NCBI RefSeq assembly: GCF_934295145.1
Contig: NZ_CAKRAS010000015.1
Coordinates: 1 to 51,063, forward strand
Length of the DNA: 51,063 bases
Direction: 5' to 3'
Source: an uncultured Eubacterium sp.
GTDB taxonomy: Bacteria > Bacillota > Clostridia > Lachnospirales > Lachnospiraceae
Shown here: positions 24,553-33,752 of the stretch, piece after piece
Numbering within the stretch: position 1 is the first letter of the stretch
How the letters are laid out: every line of letters starts with the position of its first letter
The notes under the pieces: model-generated
The model's database searches: none
What the model was told of the DNA's origin: nothing
Seen by the model: the letters and a program-made list of their open reading frames with translations, nothing else
Translations under genes and position numbers: made by a program

Positions 24553-26775
24553 ATGAAGTTATATATAAAGCTGCTGTCGGATCTGTGCACCTATTCCGGT
24601 GAATCCTATAACAGTATGGTGGATACTGATGTTGTATACGACAAATATGGAATCCCCTATATTCCGGCCAAAAGAATCAAAGGATGTATCCGCGAGGCGG
24701 CATTGGAATTGCTGGAATTCGGACTGATCAGCAAAGATACATACGAAAAACTGTTTGGAAAAGAAGGGAGTCAGCAATCGGGATTTTCCCTGTCAAATGC
24801 TTATCTGAAAGAGCATGCCGCACTCGTAGCTGTGGCAGAGCATTTTAAAGAGAATGGACTGGCTGCACCGCAAAATGTGTTGGATCAGTATACAGATCTA
24901 AGAACCCAGACGGCGGTGGATTTAGAAACCGGTGTGGCAGATAAAAATTCTCTGCGCACGATGCGGGTGATCCGTCGCGGACTGGAATTTGAAGCGGAAT
25001 GTAATCCGGGTAAAAAAGTGGATGCGGAATTGCTGAAATCATTAAAACTGGCTGTGTCACTGGTAAAACATATGGGGGTGTCACGCAGCAGAGGTTTGGG
25101 ACTGGTAGAAATGAAGCTGGATAGCACCGGTAAAATGGATGCAGAGGGAACAAATAAGCACGTATTCATTACAAAGGAGCAGTTGAAAGAACATAATAAG
25201 ATCAGCTACTGGATTACTTTGAAATCTACCATGGTCTGCAAATCCCCACAGGGAAATCAGGCGCAGACGCAGGATTACATCGCCGGAAGTAAAGTCCTTG
25301 GTCTGCTGGCGGGAGCACTTGGAAGAGAAGTCTATCTTGATCTGATGGAACATCATGGGATCCGGGTTTCCAATGCGTATATTATGAATGGAGAAAAGCG
25401 TTGCATGCCGGCACGAATTTCCCTTCAGAAACAAAAAGATCAGTCCTATGATAACGAAGGAAAGATGCTGCTCAAAGATATGCTGTATGATCCGGATGTT
25501 ACAGGAAAACAGATGACACCGGCAGGAGTGGCATATATGGATGCAGACAATCATACAGCAAGTGTGGTGACGGAGATCAGTTATCATCATCAGAGACCGA
25601 CGGATAAGTCGGTGGGACGTGCGACAGGCGAAGATGGTTCCAGTTTTTATCAGCTTTGCGGAATCAGCGCGGGTCAGACGTTCGGTGGATCTATCTATGT
25701 AGATAAAGTGTGTGCAGAAAAGATTTTGGATGCGGTAAATGCGCTGGGAGAAGTGCGCATGGGATATGGAAAATCCAGTGAATTTGGTGCCGTAGATTTT
25801 GTTTTATATGATGTGGAATCTTTTGGTGAGCAATCTCCGTCAATGATGCATGATGCGGTGCTCACGCTTGGGTCAGATGTCATTCTCTATAACGAATACG
25901 GAATGCCGAGTACAGAAATCAATGTATTGAAACACTGTTTGGAAGCTGTTATCGGAGTGGATGATCTGGAACTGACACACCCATTTCTGGATTTTGCCCT
26001 GATCGGAGGCTTTAACGTCACCTGGCAGCGGAGAAAACCGGCATTTCATGCCCTTGGTAAAGGCAGTACATTTCTTATACATTCAGATAAGGGATTTGAT
26101 GCGGAACATCTGCATTCACAGTTTATCGGGGAGCGTACCGCAGAAGGTTACGGCGAACTGATTGTGACACCGGCAAAAGCATCGGCAGATGTCTGCATTT
26201 ATAAAACGGCGGATGCTGCACCGAAAAAAATGGAAAATGCAGAAAAATCAGAAGTGACATCATCTAAGCCTCTGGATACGGAAGAAGCCATACGGAATCA
26301 ACTGATTGCAGGAGAAGAAACCGGCCGCATTTTGCAGCAGCTTCTTCAGACCGAGTTTGCACGGCAGATGGAGGAAGCTGTCAGAATCAGGTTGAAGACT
26401 GCGTTGGAAGAAAATCAGGATCTGTTTACCGAAAAAGAGGAAAAAACGGGAGAACGTGTTGTAAAACGAGGATTAAATGCTTCTGTCGCAAAACTGCGTG
26501 CGATTTTTAAAAATGAAACAAGCTATCAGGCAATGAAAGAGCAGGCAGATGCGATTGAGGACAAGAAAAAAAGAGAAATCTGTCAGGATATTTTAAAACT
26601 GATTGTTCCAAAAGAGATGGAAACAGAAGTTTCCGAAAAGATAAATCAGCGCTATCAGGTACCTTTTACCAGTCAGTGGGATGAACATACATTGTATAAA
26701 AAAGTATATCGGATTTATCTGATAGAATTGAAATATCTGGTAAAATCACTGAACAAGGCAGAAAAGAAGGGGTGA
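24553..26775 (+). CDS. Csx10-like RAMP fusion with helical C-terminal extension
   Basis: The 740-residue protein has two RAMP parts. The first (1-190) begins with the Csx10/Cas7-like YGIPYIPAKRIKGCIREA and ends in the Gly-rich SRSRGLGLVEMK. The second (about 215-560) has TQDYIAGSKVLGLLAG and ends with ERTAEGYGELIV, like Csx10, the Cas5-type subunit of type III-D complexes. Residues about 580-740 are charged and helical; this extra tail may stand in for the small subunit Cas11, for which no separate gene is seen. The gene follows cas10 by 18 bases. Confidence 0.75.
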   Translation: MKLYIKLLSDLCTYSGESYNSMVDTDVVYDKYGIPYIPAKRIKGCIREAALELLEFGLISKDTYEKLFGKEGSQQSGFSLSNAYLKEHAALVAVAEHFKENGLAAPQNVLDQYTDLRTQTAVDLETGVADKNSLRTMRVIRRGLEFEAECNPGKKVDAELLKSLKLAVSLVKHMGVSRSRGLGLVEMKLDSTGKMDAEGTNKHVFITKEQLKEHNKISYWITLKSTMVCKSPQGNQAQTQDYIAGSKVLGLLAGALGREVYLDLMEHHGIRVSNAYIMNGEKRCMPARISLQKQKDQSYDNEGKMLLKDMLYDPDVTGKQMTPAGVAYMDADNHTASVVTEISYHHQRPTDKSVGRATGEDGSSFYQLCGISAGQTFGGSIYVDKVCAEKILDAVNALGEVRMGYGKSSEFGAVDFVLYDVESFGEQSPSMMHDAVLTLGSDVILYNEYGMPSTEINVLKHCLEAVIGVDDLELTHPFLDFALIGGFNVTWQRRKPAFHALGKGSTFLIHSDKGFDAEHLHSQFIGERTAEGYGELIVTPAKASADVCIYKTADAAPKKMENAEKSEVTSSKPLDTEEAIRNQLIAGEETGRILQQLLQTEFARQMEEAVRIRLKTALEENQDLFTEKEEKTGERVVKRGLNASVAKLRAIFKNETSYQAMKEQADAIEDKKKREICQDILKLIVPKEMETEVSEKINQRYQVPFTSQWDEHTLYKKVYRIYLIELKYLVKSLNKAEKKG

Positions 26776-26780
26776 GAGGA

Positions 26781-28139
26781 ATGGAAAGGAATCATATTAT
26801 AAAAAAGATAATGTTGTATGTGCAGGTTCGTTTTCTCTCACCACTGAATGTGTCCTCCGGTGAGGATGAATGGACGGATGCTGATCTGCTCAGAGATGGA
26901 AACGGAAATGCCTTTGTGCCCGGAAGTTCTCTGGCAGGAGCTATGCGTGCGTACATCAGAAAAGAAAAAAATGAACCCTGTCTGCTCGGGTATACAAAAA
27001 AAGAAAAAAATGGCCAGGATACCGGAAAAATGAGTGCGCTGTTTATTTCCGACCTGACATTTGATGAGCAGCCGTTATCCGGAGTCAGAGATGGTGTGGG
27101 ATTAACGGCACAGAAAACGGCAAAATCGGAAAGCAAATATGATATGGAAATTCTGGAAGCCGGAAGCAGGGCGCATTTTTTCCTGGAACTGACCGTTCGT
27201 GAGAAGGATGACGAAGCGGAAATGCAGCAGGAGATAGGTAAGATTTTCCGTGGAATCAAGGAAGGGGAAATCCGTCTTGGAAGTAAAAAGACCAGAGGTT
27301 TTGGCAAATTTGAGATTTTGTCTGTTGCAGAAAAGGAATATACAAAAGAGAACTATGCTGATTATGCAAATGCATATCAGAATGATTCCTGGAGAGATGC
27401 CGAAAATCGGTTGAATGTATGGATGGAAAAGACAGACTGGGAGCCTTCTATGGTACATATAGAAGTACCACTCAGGATGAAAGGCGGGATCAGTATTCGG
27501 CGGTATGCAGCAAAAAAAGGAGAACCGGATTATGTGCATCTGACAAGACCGGCACTTCAGACAGATGAAAACGGAAACAAAGCGGAAAAGACAGAGATTC
27601 CGATACTTTCAGGAAGCAGCCTTGCCGGAGCGATTCGTCACCGCATGGAAACGATCATCGGGGAACTAAAGAAAGCTGGTGTAAACTTTCCGAAAAACAG
27701 TACCGATATGATCCACACCATATTTGGATATGTGGATGGGGATCAGGCCTGTGCATCGAATATCATTGTCCATGAAGTGGATATAAAAGGCGCAAAACCG
27801 CTTACGATGGTGCGAACCGGTGTCAGCCGCTTTGAGTCTGCGGTAAAAAACGGTTCTTTATATACAGAAAAAACATATGTGGATGGAACACTGAACGTGC
27901 GGATTGACGTGCGAAAAGGAAATAATCCGCAGGATGAAGCATGGATGATTGGTATTCTTCTTCTGGCGCTGAAAGACCTACAAAATGGATTGCTGGCCGT
28001 GGGAGGTCAGACAGCGATCGGAAGAGGTATTTTTTCGGCAAATGGTCCTATCACAATTGATGGAGAAGATAGTGTGGAAAATTTTCTTATTGGAAACCTG
28101 CTGAAAAACATGTCCGAAAATGGAGGGGAAGAAGCATGA
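26781..28139 (+). CDS. Double Cas7 (Csm3-like) RAMP protein
   Basis: The 452-residue protein is a tandem of two Csm3-like Cas7 domains that would form part of the backbone over crRNA. Each half has the RAMP start motif: FVPGSSLAGAMR near residue 45 and ILSGSSLAGAIR near 280. Each also has a Gly-rich loop, KKTRGFGKFEI near 170 and GGQTAIGRGIF near 415. Acidic residues at the Csm3 target-RNA cleavage position are possible in WTDADLLRD (first half) and GEPDYVHL (second). The ATG at 26781 is preferred to the overlapping GTG at 26772. The stop overlaps the next ATG (ATGA). Confidence 0.82.
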   Translation: MERNHIIKKIMLYVQVRFLSPLNVSSGEDEWTDADLLRDGNGNAFVPGSSLAGAMRAYIRKEKNEPCLLGYTKKEKNGQDTGKMSALFISDLTFDEQPLSGVRDGVGLTAQKTAKSESKYDMEILEAGSRAHFFLELTVREKDDEAEMQQEIGKIFRGIKEGEIRLGSKKTRGFGKFEILSVAEKEYTKENYADYANAYQNDSWRDAENRLNVWMEKTDWEPSMVHIEVPLRMKGGISIRRYAAKKGEPDYVHLTRPALQTDENGNKAEKTEIPILSGSSLAGAIRHRMETIIGELKKAGVNFPKNSTDMIHTIFGYVDGDQACASNIIVHEVDIKGAKPLTMVRTGVSRFESAVKNGSLYTEKTYVDGTLNVRIDVRKGNNPQDEAWMIGILLLALKDLQNGLLAVGGQTAIGRGIFSANGPITIDGEDSVENFLIGNLLKNMSENGGEEA

Positions 28140-28504
28140 ATCTGTCAAAAGCACCCGAACAGGGAATCATGTATGCACTTTATACAGACAGAGTGGAATA
28201 CAGACCTTACAAAAAAGAAGAATTATCCGAAGATGATATCCAGAAGCATCTTCTGGAACTGCATCTGTTTGATGACTCAACAGAGTACCGAATCATACAG
28301 TCAGAGCATGGTGAAATAGAGAACGTGATCAGTGATGAGAACATGCCACATGATGACATCTACTGTGAAAAAATTTATACCCTGAAAGAAAATGATGAGC
28401 AGTCAGGAGAACAGGATCTTTGCGTTGAGGTGGTCAATTATCTGACATATGATGAAAACGATCTGTTGCTGATCCGTAACTATCGGTTGAAAGAGGTGAG
28501 ATAA
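28136..28504 (+). CDS. csx19: Csx19-like type III-D accessory protein
   Basis: The 122-residue acidic protein sits where csx19 usually lies in type III-D operons. ELHLFDDSTEYRII near residue 40 and the ending YLTYDENDLLLIRNYRLKEV match the pattern I associate with Csx19. Its role in the complex is unknown. It is translationally coupled to the double cas7 gene by a 4-base overlap and followed two bases later by the next gene. Recognition rests on pattern and position and is moderate. Confidence 0.6.
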   Translation: MNLSKAPEQGIMYALYTDRVEYRPYKKEELSEDDIQKHLLELHLFDDSTEYRIIQSEHGEIENVISDENMPHDDIYCEKIYTLKENDEQSGEQDLCVEVVNYLTYDENDLLLIRNYRLKEVR

Positions 28505-28506
28505 CG

Positions 28507-30615
28507 ATGGGTGATACGAAAAACATGAGAGGTTTTGTAAATCCGTATAATTTTATCTGTTTTCCGAAAGAAAAGGCGCATGCTTATGCAGATGAAGACC
28601 GGCATACAGGTGTGATTCATTATACGATCACCACAAAGACACCTCTGTTTATACCAAATTCAAGTTCAGAGACAGCATTTACGGAATCCGAAACACCGGA
28701 TCATAAATCCTGTGATTTCTTTTCTTATACGGAACTGGATCCGACAAAGAAATACGAGGATGAATATCATATTCCGGTCATTCCGGGCAGCGAAATGCGT
28801 GGTGTTGTCCGCAATGTATATGAAACATTGACGGATTCGTGCATGAGCGTGCTGAATACAGATACTTATCCGGTAAAAAGAAGCCCGGAACGATTTACAC
28901 CGGCGCTGCTTCACCGGGACCATGAGGGAAACTGGGAATTGCTGCCTGCGCAGTCATTGCGGATTGGTCTGGGGGAAGATGCCCATTGGGAGACAACAAA
29001 AAAAGGAAAAAAGATTCGGCGGGCGACAAAACCTCCAAAGAATTTTGAAAATTTTCATAATGGAACAACGGTTTATTATCAAAAACCGGAACAAAATGAG
29101 AAAGGATCATGGAAAGCAATCGAACAATATTCTGATGAGCCGGGAAAATACACGAATTATGGATATTTGCTCAAATGGGGGATGGGAGTAGCCAAACTTC
29201 ATTACCATGTATTTGCTGTACAAAAAAACAAACCGGCAATTTCGGAACTTAAGGTCAGCAGAGATATTGTAGAACGAAAAATGTTTCCGGTGCTTGAGTC
29301 TTATCTGGATCAGCCTGCATTGACACCACATAATAAGGCTGCCTACGAAGAATATGCAAATGATCTGAAAAGATTTTTGAATGGGAAGGAAGAAGCGTAT
29401 TTTCCGGTGACATATTCCCAAATCGGCAATCGGGAGATTTTTTATCTGGCTCCTGCTATTTTTTCAAAAGAGGTATCCAATCAGAATCTGGATAAACTTG
29501 CCGGGAAGTTCCGTCCATGTAAAGAAGATTTTTGTCCGGCCTGTGACCTTTTTGGATCTGTTGGAACAAATAATGAAAATGCAAAAGGTTCCAAAATCCG
29601 TTTTTCAGATCTGTATCCGGAGAAATATGATCAGATAATGACAGAGTGGAAAGAACCTGAGCAGATAACCGATTTAAAGAAAGACGAACAGAAAAAAACA
29701 GACATCAATCAGAAGATAAAAAACGCATTTTATCTCGAAAAAAATAACGGAAAAGTCACATTACAGGCACTGGCTGAACCAAAACTTGGAAATGTGGAAT
29801 TTTATCTGAAAAAACCGGACGAAAAAGCAGAATTTTGGACATATGATTATTATACTACACGAGATGAGTATGATGACGGACGTGGACAAACGCATCTGTA
29901 TACTGCTTCCGGAAAGAATTGTCAGTTGCGTGGACGAAAATATTACTGGCATCACAGGAAGGTTGACATCTCACAGGAGATAGAGAAGACGAAACTAAAT
30001 AAGACAATCCGACCGGTAAAATCAGGTGTGACATTTGAAGGTGAACTTTATTTTGAAGGGATTTCAAAGAGACAGTTAAATCAGTTGCTCTGGATTTTGG
30101 ACAGCAGCGAACAGGTCGAAGGAAAAACGCCTGGATTAAAGCTGGGCGGAGCGAAACCGCTGGGCTACGGAAGCGTGGTTTGCAATGTGACATCTGTGGA
30201 AGAAAGAACGTTTTTGTTTGCTGACAATGTGCTGAGTTATCAGATGGAAAAGAAGGACCGGAGGGAAGAACCTGACTGGTTTCACATTTCCTATGGTGCA
30301 GATTCTGATAACGGGAAGGGCGCAGGATTCAGTGAAGCAGTAAAAGATGCATTTTTCAAAATAGCGGATATCTATGCTGTTCCGGAAGGTGTGGAGATCA
30401 CATATCCGAAAATCTGGAATCAGAAAGATAAACCTCTGACGGAAGGATTTCGGTGGTTTGGCCAAAACCATGGCACGCTTTCCGGAAAAGGTATGCCAAA
30501 GAACCGGGCGGATGTGACAATTAAAAAAGTGTTGCCGGATATTTTGGAGGAAGATGTTTCACTACCATACAGTCTCAATCCTAATTATCAAAATCAGAAA
30601 AAAAGGAATTCATGA
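28507..30615 (+). CDS. Large RAMP protein (TIGR03986-like) of type III-D
   Basis: The 702-residue Cas7-like RAMP begins with the family phrase GFVNPYNFICFP and continues with IPVIPGSEMRGVVRNVYE. A CPACDLFGSVG segment near 345 and the Gly-rich GLKLGGAKPLGYGSVVC near 555 are typical of the TIGR03986 type found in III-D loci. A charged region around 380-410 is an insertion. It probably forms a large backbone or capping subunit. The final bases overlap the cas6 start (ATGA). Confidence 0.8.
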   Translation: MGDTKNMRGFVNPYNFICFPKEKAHAYADEDRHTGVIHYTITTKTPLFIPNSSSETAFTESETPDHKSCDFFSYTELDPTKKYEDEYHIPVIPGSEMRGVVRNVYETLTDSCMSVLNTDTYPVKRSPERFTPALLHRDHEGNWELLPAQSLRIGLGEDAHWETTKKGKKIRRATKPPKNFENFHNGTTVYYQKPEQNEKGSWKAIEQYSDEPGKYTNYGYLLKWGMGVAKLHYHVFAVQKNKPAISELKVSRDIVERKMFPVLESYLDQPALTPHNKAAYEEYANDLKRFLNGKEEAYFPVTYSQIGNREIFYLAPAIFSKEVSNQNLDKLAGKFRPCKEDFCPACDLFGSVGTNNENAKGSKIRFSDLYPEKYDQIMTEWKEPEQITDLKKDEQKKTDINQKIKNAFYLEKNNGKVTLQALAEPKLGNVEFYLKKPDEKAEFWTYDYYTTRDEYDDGRGQTHLYTASGKNCQLRGRKYYWHHRKVDISQEIEKTKLNKTIRPVKSGVTFEGELYFEGISKRQLNQLLWILDSSEQVEGKTPGLKLGGAKPLGYGSVVCNVTSVEERTFLFADNVLSYQMEKKDRREEPDWFHISYGADSDNGKGAGFSEAVKDAFFKIADIYAVPEGVEITYPKIWNQKDKPLTEGFRWFGQNHGTLSGKGMPKNRADVTIKKVLPDILEEDVSLPYSLNPNYQNQKKRNS

Positions 30616-31346
30616 TCATGCAGTTAGAAGTAGCCATTAATTTGCAGGAACCATTGGTTTTGCCGCTTAATTACAATCATATCATCCAGTCAATTATATA
30701 TCGGGCATTAAGTGCAATGCCCGATTACTCAGAATTTCTCCACGAGTACGGATACGGCAATGGAAACAGGCAGTATAAAATGTTCCAGTTCAGCCAGTTG
30801 AACGGAGATTATTATGTTGATAAAAAGCATCACAAGATTGTATTCCGTTCGTATGTGAGCTTTGAAGTACGAAGTCCGGAACCGCTGCTGATCAATCTTC
30901 TGGCGATGAGTTTTCAGTATCAGGGGATTACATTTGGAACCATGAACTGTCGGGACATACATCTGGAATTATATGATTATACGGTAGAGGAGACCGAATT
31001 GCTTATCCGGATGAAAACGCCGCTCACCGTATATTCCACCGATTATGACACAAGAAGAACGTATTTTTATTCACCGGAAGAACCAGAATTTTATCAGAAG
31101 ATCGTGGATAATTTCAGACGGAAATATGAGGCATTTTATGGAGTTCGGCCATTTCAGCCAATCACACTGACTTATGTCGGAGAAGAACTGCCGCAAAAAC
31201 TTGTGACACGTTATCAGGGAAGCTATATCAATGCCTGGTATGGAAGCTATAAGCTTTCCGGAAAACGAAAATATCTGGACTTTCTGTATCAGACAGGATT
31301 GGGATCAAAAAATGCACAGGGATTTGGCATGTTTGAGATAAACTAA
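30612..31346 (+). CDS. cas6: Cas6 CRISPR RNA endoribonuclease
   Basis: The 244-residue Cas6 would cut the repeat RNA of the two arrays at 41178 and 47037 and leave an 8-nt handle. The N-terminal NYNHIIQSIIYRAL carries the usual catalytic-His position, and the protein ends with the Gly-rich loop TGLGSKNAQGFGMFEI typical of Cas6. It closes the cas operon; a terminator follows about 80 bases later. No cas1 or cas2 is present in the window, so spacer acquisition would need genes elsewhere or is absent. Confidence 0.88.
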   Translation: MIMQLEVAINLQEPLVLPLNYNHIIQSIIYRALSAMPDYSEFLHEYGYGNGNRQYKMFQFSQLNGDYYVDKKHHKIVFRSYVSFEVRSPEPLLINLLAMSFQYQGITFGTMNCRDIHLELYDYTVEETELLIRMKTPLTVYSTDYDTRRTYFYSPEEPEFYQKIVDNFRRKYEAFYGVRPFQPITLTYVGEELPQKLVTRYQGSYINAWYGSYKLSGKRKYLDFLYQTGLGSKNAQGFGMFEIN

Positions 31347-31428
31347 ACGAAACCAAGAAAGAGAAAGGAACTGGTTATTTACAAAATGAAATATTGATAG
31401 CCTGTTTGCAGGAAAAGAGTAAGAAAGG

Positions 31429-31459
31429 TACTCCCGAATTTTTTCGGGGGTATTTTTTT
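31429..31459 (+). terminator. Terminator after cas6, first copy of a repeated hairpin
   Basis: ACTCCCGAA pairs with TTCGGGGGT and is followed by a T run. The same hairpin recurs at 41474 and 47264, each time directly upstream of the GGAAAC-type promoter. Confidence 0.8.
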
Positions 31460-31468
31460 ACTTTTTTT

Positions 31469-31498
31469 GGAAACTTTTTGCAATGCCTGCTCCATATC
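31469..31498 (+). promoter_or_regulatory. GGAAAC-type promoter A (envelope operon)
   Basis: GGAAAC (31469-31474), 16 bases, TCCATATC (31491-31498), then CTATAGTGAA. It is nearly identical to 41523-41552 and 47313-47342. It does not resemble a sigma-A promoter; GGAAAC recalls -35 elements of ECF-type sigma factors. Confidence 0.6.
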
Positions 31499-31522
31499 TA
31501 TAGTGAAAGGGAGGGAATGCAT

Positions 31523-32200
31523 ATGGAAACAAAAACACCCATTATGAAACAATTAAACAAAAAAACACATCCGGATGGTTTTATGAATTTCAGATTTGTA
31601 CTTTCAAAAGCTGGAGAACGTGATTATAAAAATTCCCAGCTCTGCATTCAGGATGGACGCTATCTGACCCCATGGATTCAGGAAAGAATCCGCTGTCTTG
31701 GAGAGTATAAAAACAAAGTATACTGTCAGGTTGATGAGGCACTGAAATCCATTGCGCATACTGTCGGGAGTGAATGCAAAGAACTGGAAGTTCTGCTTCA
31801 GAGCAATACACCACAGAGTCAGAATCCGGAAAATCAGGAGCGTCAGCAGGCACGCCGTATGGAGCTCATTATTCATCTTTCCGAATTGAATATGGAAATG
31901 GAATCCATTGATGCGGCATTACAGCATCATCTGCAGAGAGCAGAAAATGTGATCATGAAACATCTGTCCAGTTATTGGAAAGGAATCCTGAAAGCTGCCG
32001 GAAGTACAGACATGCCATCCAAACCGGATGTGGAGCTTGCTGTCATTCCGGGACAGAAAGTATATGAGGCACATTTTAAATATATCAAACAGATTCTGAC
32101 AAAAGGACTGATCCAGGGTGGCTATAGTGAGCCGATGAGATATGAAGAGAACTCTGGAAAAATGATGGGAGGTACAGAAGATGGCATGGTTGAAGCATAA
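31523..32200 (+). CDS. Unknown soluble helical protein
   Basis: The 225-residue protein is not recognised. It is largely helical, with a Gln/Asn-rich linker (QSNTPQSQNPENQERQQ) near residue 110 followed by a likely coiled-coil segment (LSELNMEMESIDAALQHHL). No membrane helix or signal is visible. GGGAGG favours the ATG at 31523 over one six bases earlier. It is the first gene of a four-gene operon ending in an OmpA-domain lipoprotein and overlaps the next gene by 20 bases. Confidence 0.7.
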   Translation: METKTPIMKQLNKKTHPDGFMNFRFVLSKAGERDYKNSQLCIQDGRYLTPWIQERIRCLGEYKNKVYCQVDEALKSIAHTVGSECKELEVLLQSNTPQSQNPENQERQQARRMELIIHLSELNMEMESIDAALQHHLQRAENVIMKHLSSYWKGILKAAGSTDMPSKPDVELAVIPGQKVYEAHFKYIKQILTKGLIQGGYSEPMRYEENSGKMMGGTEDGMVEA

Positions 32201-32681
32201 GAAAAAGACAAATAAAAAAACGGGAAAATGGTTCAAAAAGAAGAAAGTGGTTGAACAGGAGGAACCTGTAATACTTCCGGTGTATGGACCGCATGACACA
32301 TTGGTAGCACAGGATTATCAGACTCCGGCATCGTTAGCTTTTCTTGAGCAGAATTTTGAAAGCTGCTGTAAAGAATGGCTGGAGAAGGCAAAGCCGGATA
32401 TGTACAACAAAGGTTATATGAACATGTTGATCGACAAGGTGCGCAAGGAAGCTCTTGCGGAACTTGATGAACAGGAAGTTTTCCACAAGAGAGTCATCTA
32501 TGAACTCGGCAAGATCTGGAGAGGTGACGAAGTAAAAGCAATGGGAAAGCTTGCGGAAATAAAAGCTGAAAAAAAAGAAGTAGAGGAAGATCTGAAAAGA
32601 ATCGAGCGGATCTACTACCGGCATACGGCGTTTGATCCGGAATATATGAACCAGAACAGTTTTGGAAAGAAGGAGGCATAA
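32181..32681 (+). CDS. Unknown basic protein with coiled coil
   Basis: The 166-residue protein is not recognised. It starts with a very basic stretch of lysines (HKKKTNKKTGKWFKKKK), has a middle part rich in aromatic and acidic residues, and ends in a predicted coiled coil (about 115-150, EIKAEKKEVEEDLKRIERIY). The basic N-terminus could contact membrane lipids or nucleic acid. GGGAGG is placed nine bases before the ATG inside the upstream gene. Position suggests it works with the membrane protein encoded just after it. Confidence 0.7.
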   Translation: MAWLKHKKKTNKKTGKWFKKKKVVEQEEPVILPVYGPHDTLVAQDYQTPASLAFLEQNFESCCKEWLEKAKPDMYNKGYMNMLIDKVRKEALAELDEQEVFHKRVIYELGKIWRGDEVKAMGKLAEIKAEKKEVEEDLKRIERIYYRHTAFDPEYMNQNSFGKKEA

Positions 32682-32682
32682 T

Positions 32683-33732
32683 ATGATGAGTAATGAGCGT
32701 GGCATCAAAATCATGCAGGATGAGGGCTATGCCCGTCCGATTGAGAGTGAAAACAAGCTTCAGAAGACAGAGTTTACCTGGTGGTCCAGTCCGATATTTA
32801 TTATTTTTCTGACAGTTTCCATGAGTGTACTGGATGCGATGGTCCTGTACGATATTATGGATCTGGCGACGACGCAGTCAGAAAACCTGGGTAAGATCAT
32901 ATGTTTTGGTGTTGCACTGATATTGAACATGTTACCGTTACTGGTCGCAAAATTTGTTCATCAGGCAATGTACAAGATCAAGCGTGGTGCAGCAGTCTGG
33001 GCACTTCTTTCCACCATTGCATTTTTCACGCTGTTCGCAGCAACGGTATTTCTTCGTTTTTCCTATCAGGATCAGTATGGCAACAGAAGTGTCTCTCACT
33101 TTAAAAATGAAGCGGAGGTAGAGACAATGGAAGAAGCAGATACAGATACAGATGCTGGTTCAGATACCAAAGGATTTGCGGTGGTATTATTGCTTTCTGT
33201 GGAGCCGTTAGTGACTTCTATTGTGAACTTTGGACTTGCGTACATTTCAGATGATGAAGTAAGAGCACGTCTGAATCATCTGCGGAAACGCAGACTGGAG
33301 CTTGCGGAATGTGAAAGCGATCTGAATGCTTATTTGGCAACGAGAGAGCCGGCAGAAGAACGTTGTAAGAAGTTAGCGTTGATGGATGATAATGCCAAAA
33401 AAGCTGCACAGGATCGGGTGCCGGCAAGATGTGAGATTCTGGAATCCCGGGCGCATTTGTATCTGGCAGAATATCTCGGTGATTCAAAAGGCGCAAGTTA
33501 TGTGACAGCTTATGAGCCGGAACCGGAGAAAATTTCTGAAGAACCAAAACTAACTTTACCGCCGTTACCGACGGAGGCAGAGTTTACGCAGGAAGATATG
33601 TCAGTGTTTTCTCCGGAGGGGGAGGTGGCTTGTGAGATGGCTGAGGAAGAGATTCCACCGGTACCATCAAGCATGTCTGAGGATAATGCAACAACGATGG
33701 AAGACACAGATGTGTCAGGACAAGTAGCATAA
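32683..33732 (+). CDS. Four-helix membrane protein with cytoplasmic coiled coil
   Basis: The 349-residue integral membrane protein has predicted helices near 31-52, 63-83, 98-118 and 163-185. After the fourth helix comes a charged helical region (ARLNHLRKRRLELAECESDL) and a Pro/Glu-rich tail. No family recognised. The gap between helices three and four holds an acidic loop rich in Thr and Asp. Together with the OmpA-type lipoprotein 20 bases downstream it could form a membrane complex tied to the cell wall. AAGGAGG supports the ATG at 32683. Confidence 0.75.
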   Translation: MMSNERGIKIMQDEGYARPIESENKLQKTEFTWWSSPIFIIFLTVSMSVLDAMVLYDIMDLATTQSENLGKIICFGVALILNMLPLLVAKFVHQAMYKIKRGAAVWALLSTIAFFTLFAATVFLRFSYQDQYGNRSVSHFKNEAEVETMEEADTDTDAGSDTKGFAVVLLLSVEPLVTSIVNFGLAYISDDEVRARLNHLRKRRLELAECESDLNAYLATREPAEERCKKLALMDDNAKKAAQDRVPARCEILESRAHLYLAEYLGDSKGASYVTAYEPEPEKISEEPKLTLPPLPTEAEFTQEDMSVFSPEGEVACEMAEEEIPPVPSSMSEDNATTMEDTDVSGQVA

Positions 33733-33752
33733 GAGAAGACAGGAGCATCAAT

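Noticed and set aside
23023..31346. Classification as type III-A or III-B
   Set aside because: No Csm2, Csm4, Csm5 or Cmr set; a Csx10-like fusion, Csx19-like protein and TIGR03986-like RAMP fit III-D better.
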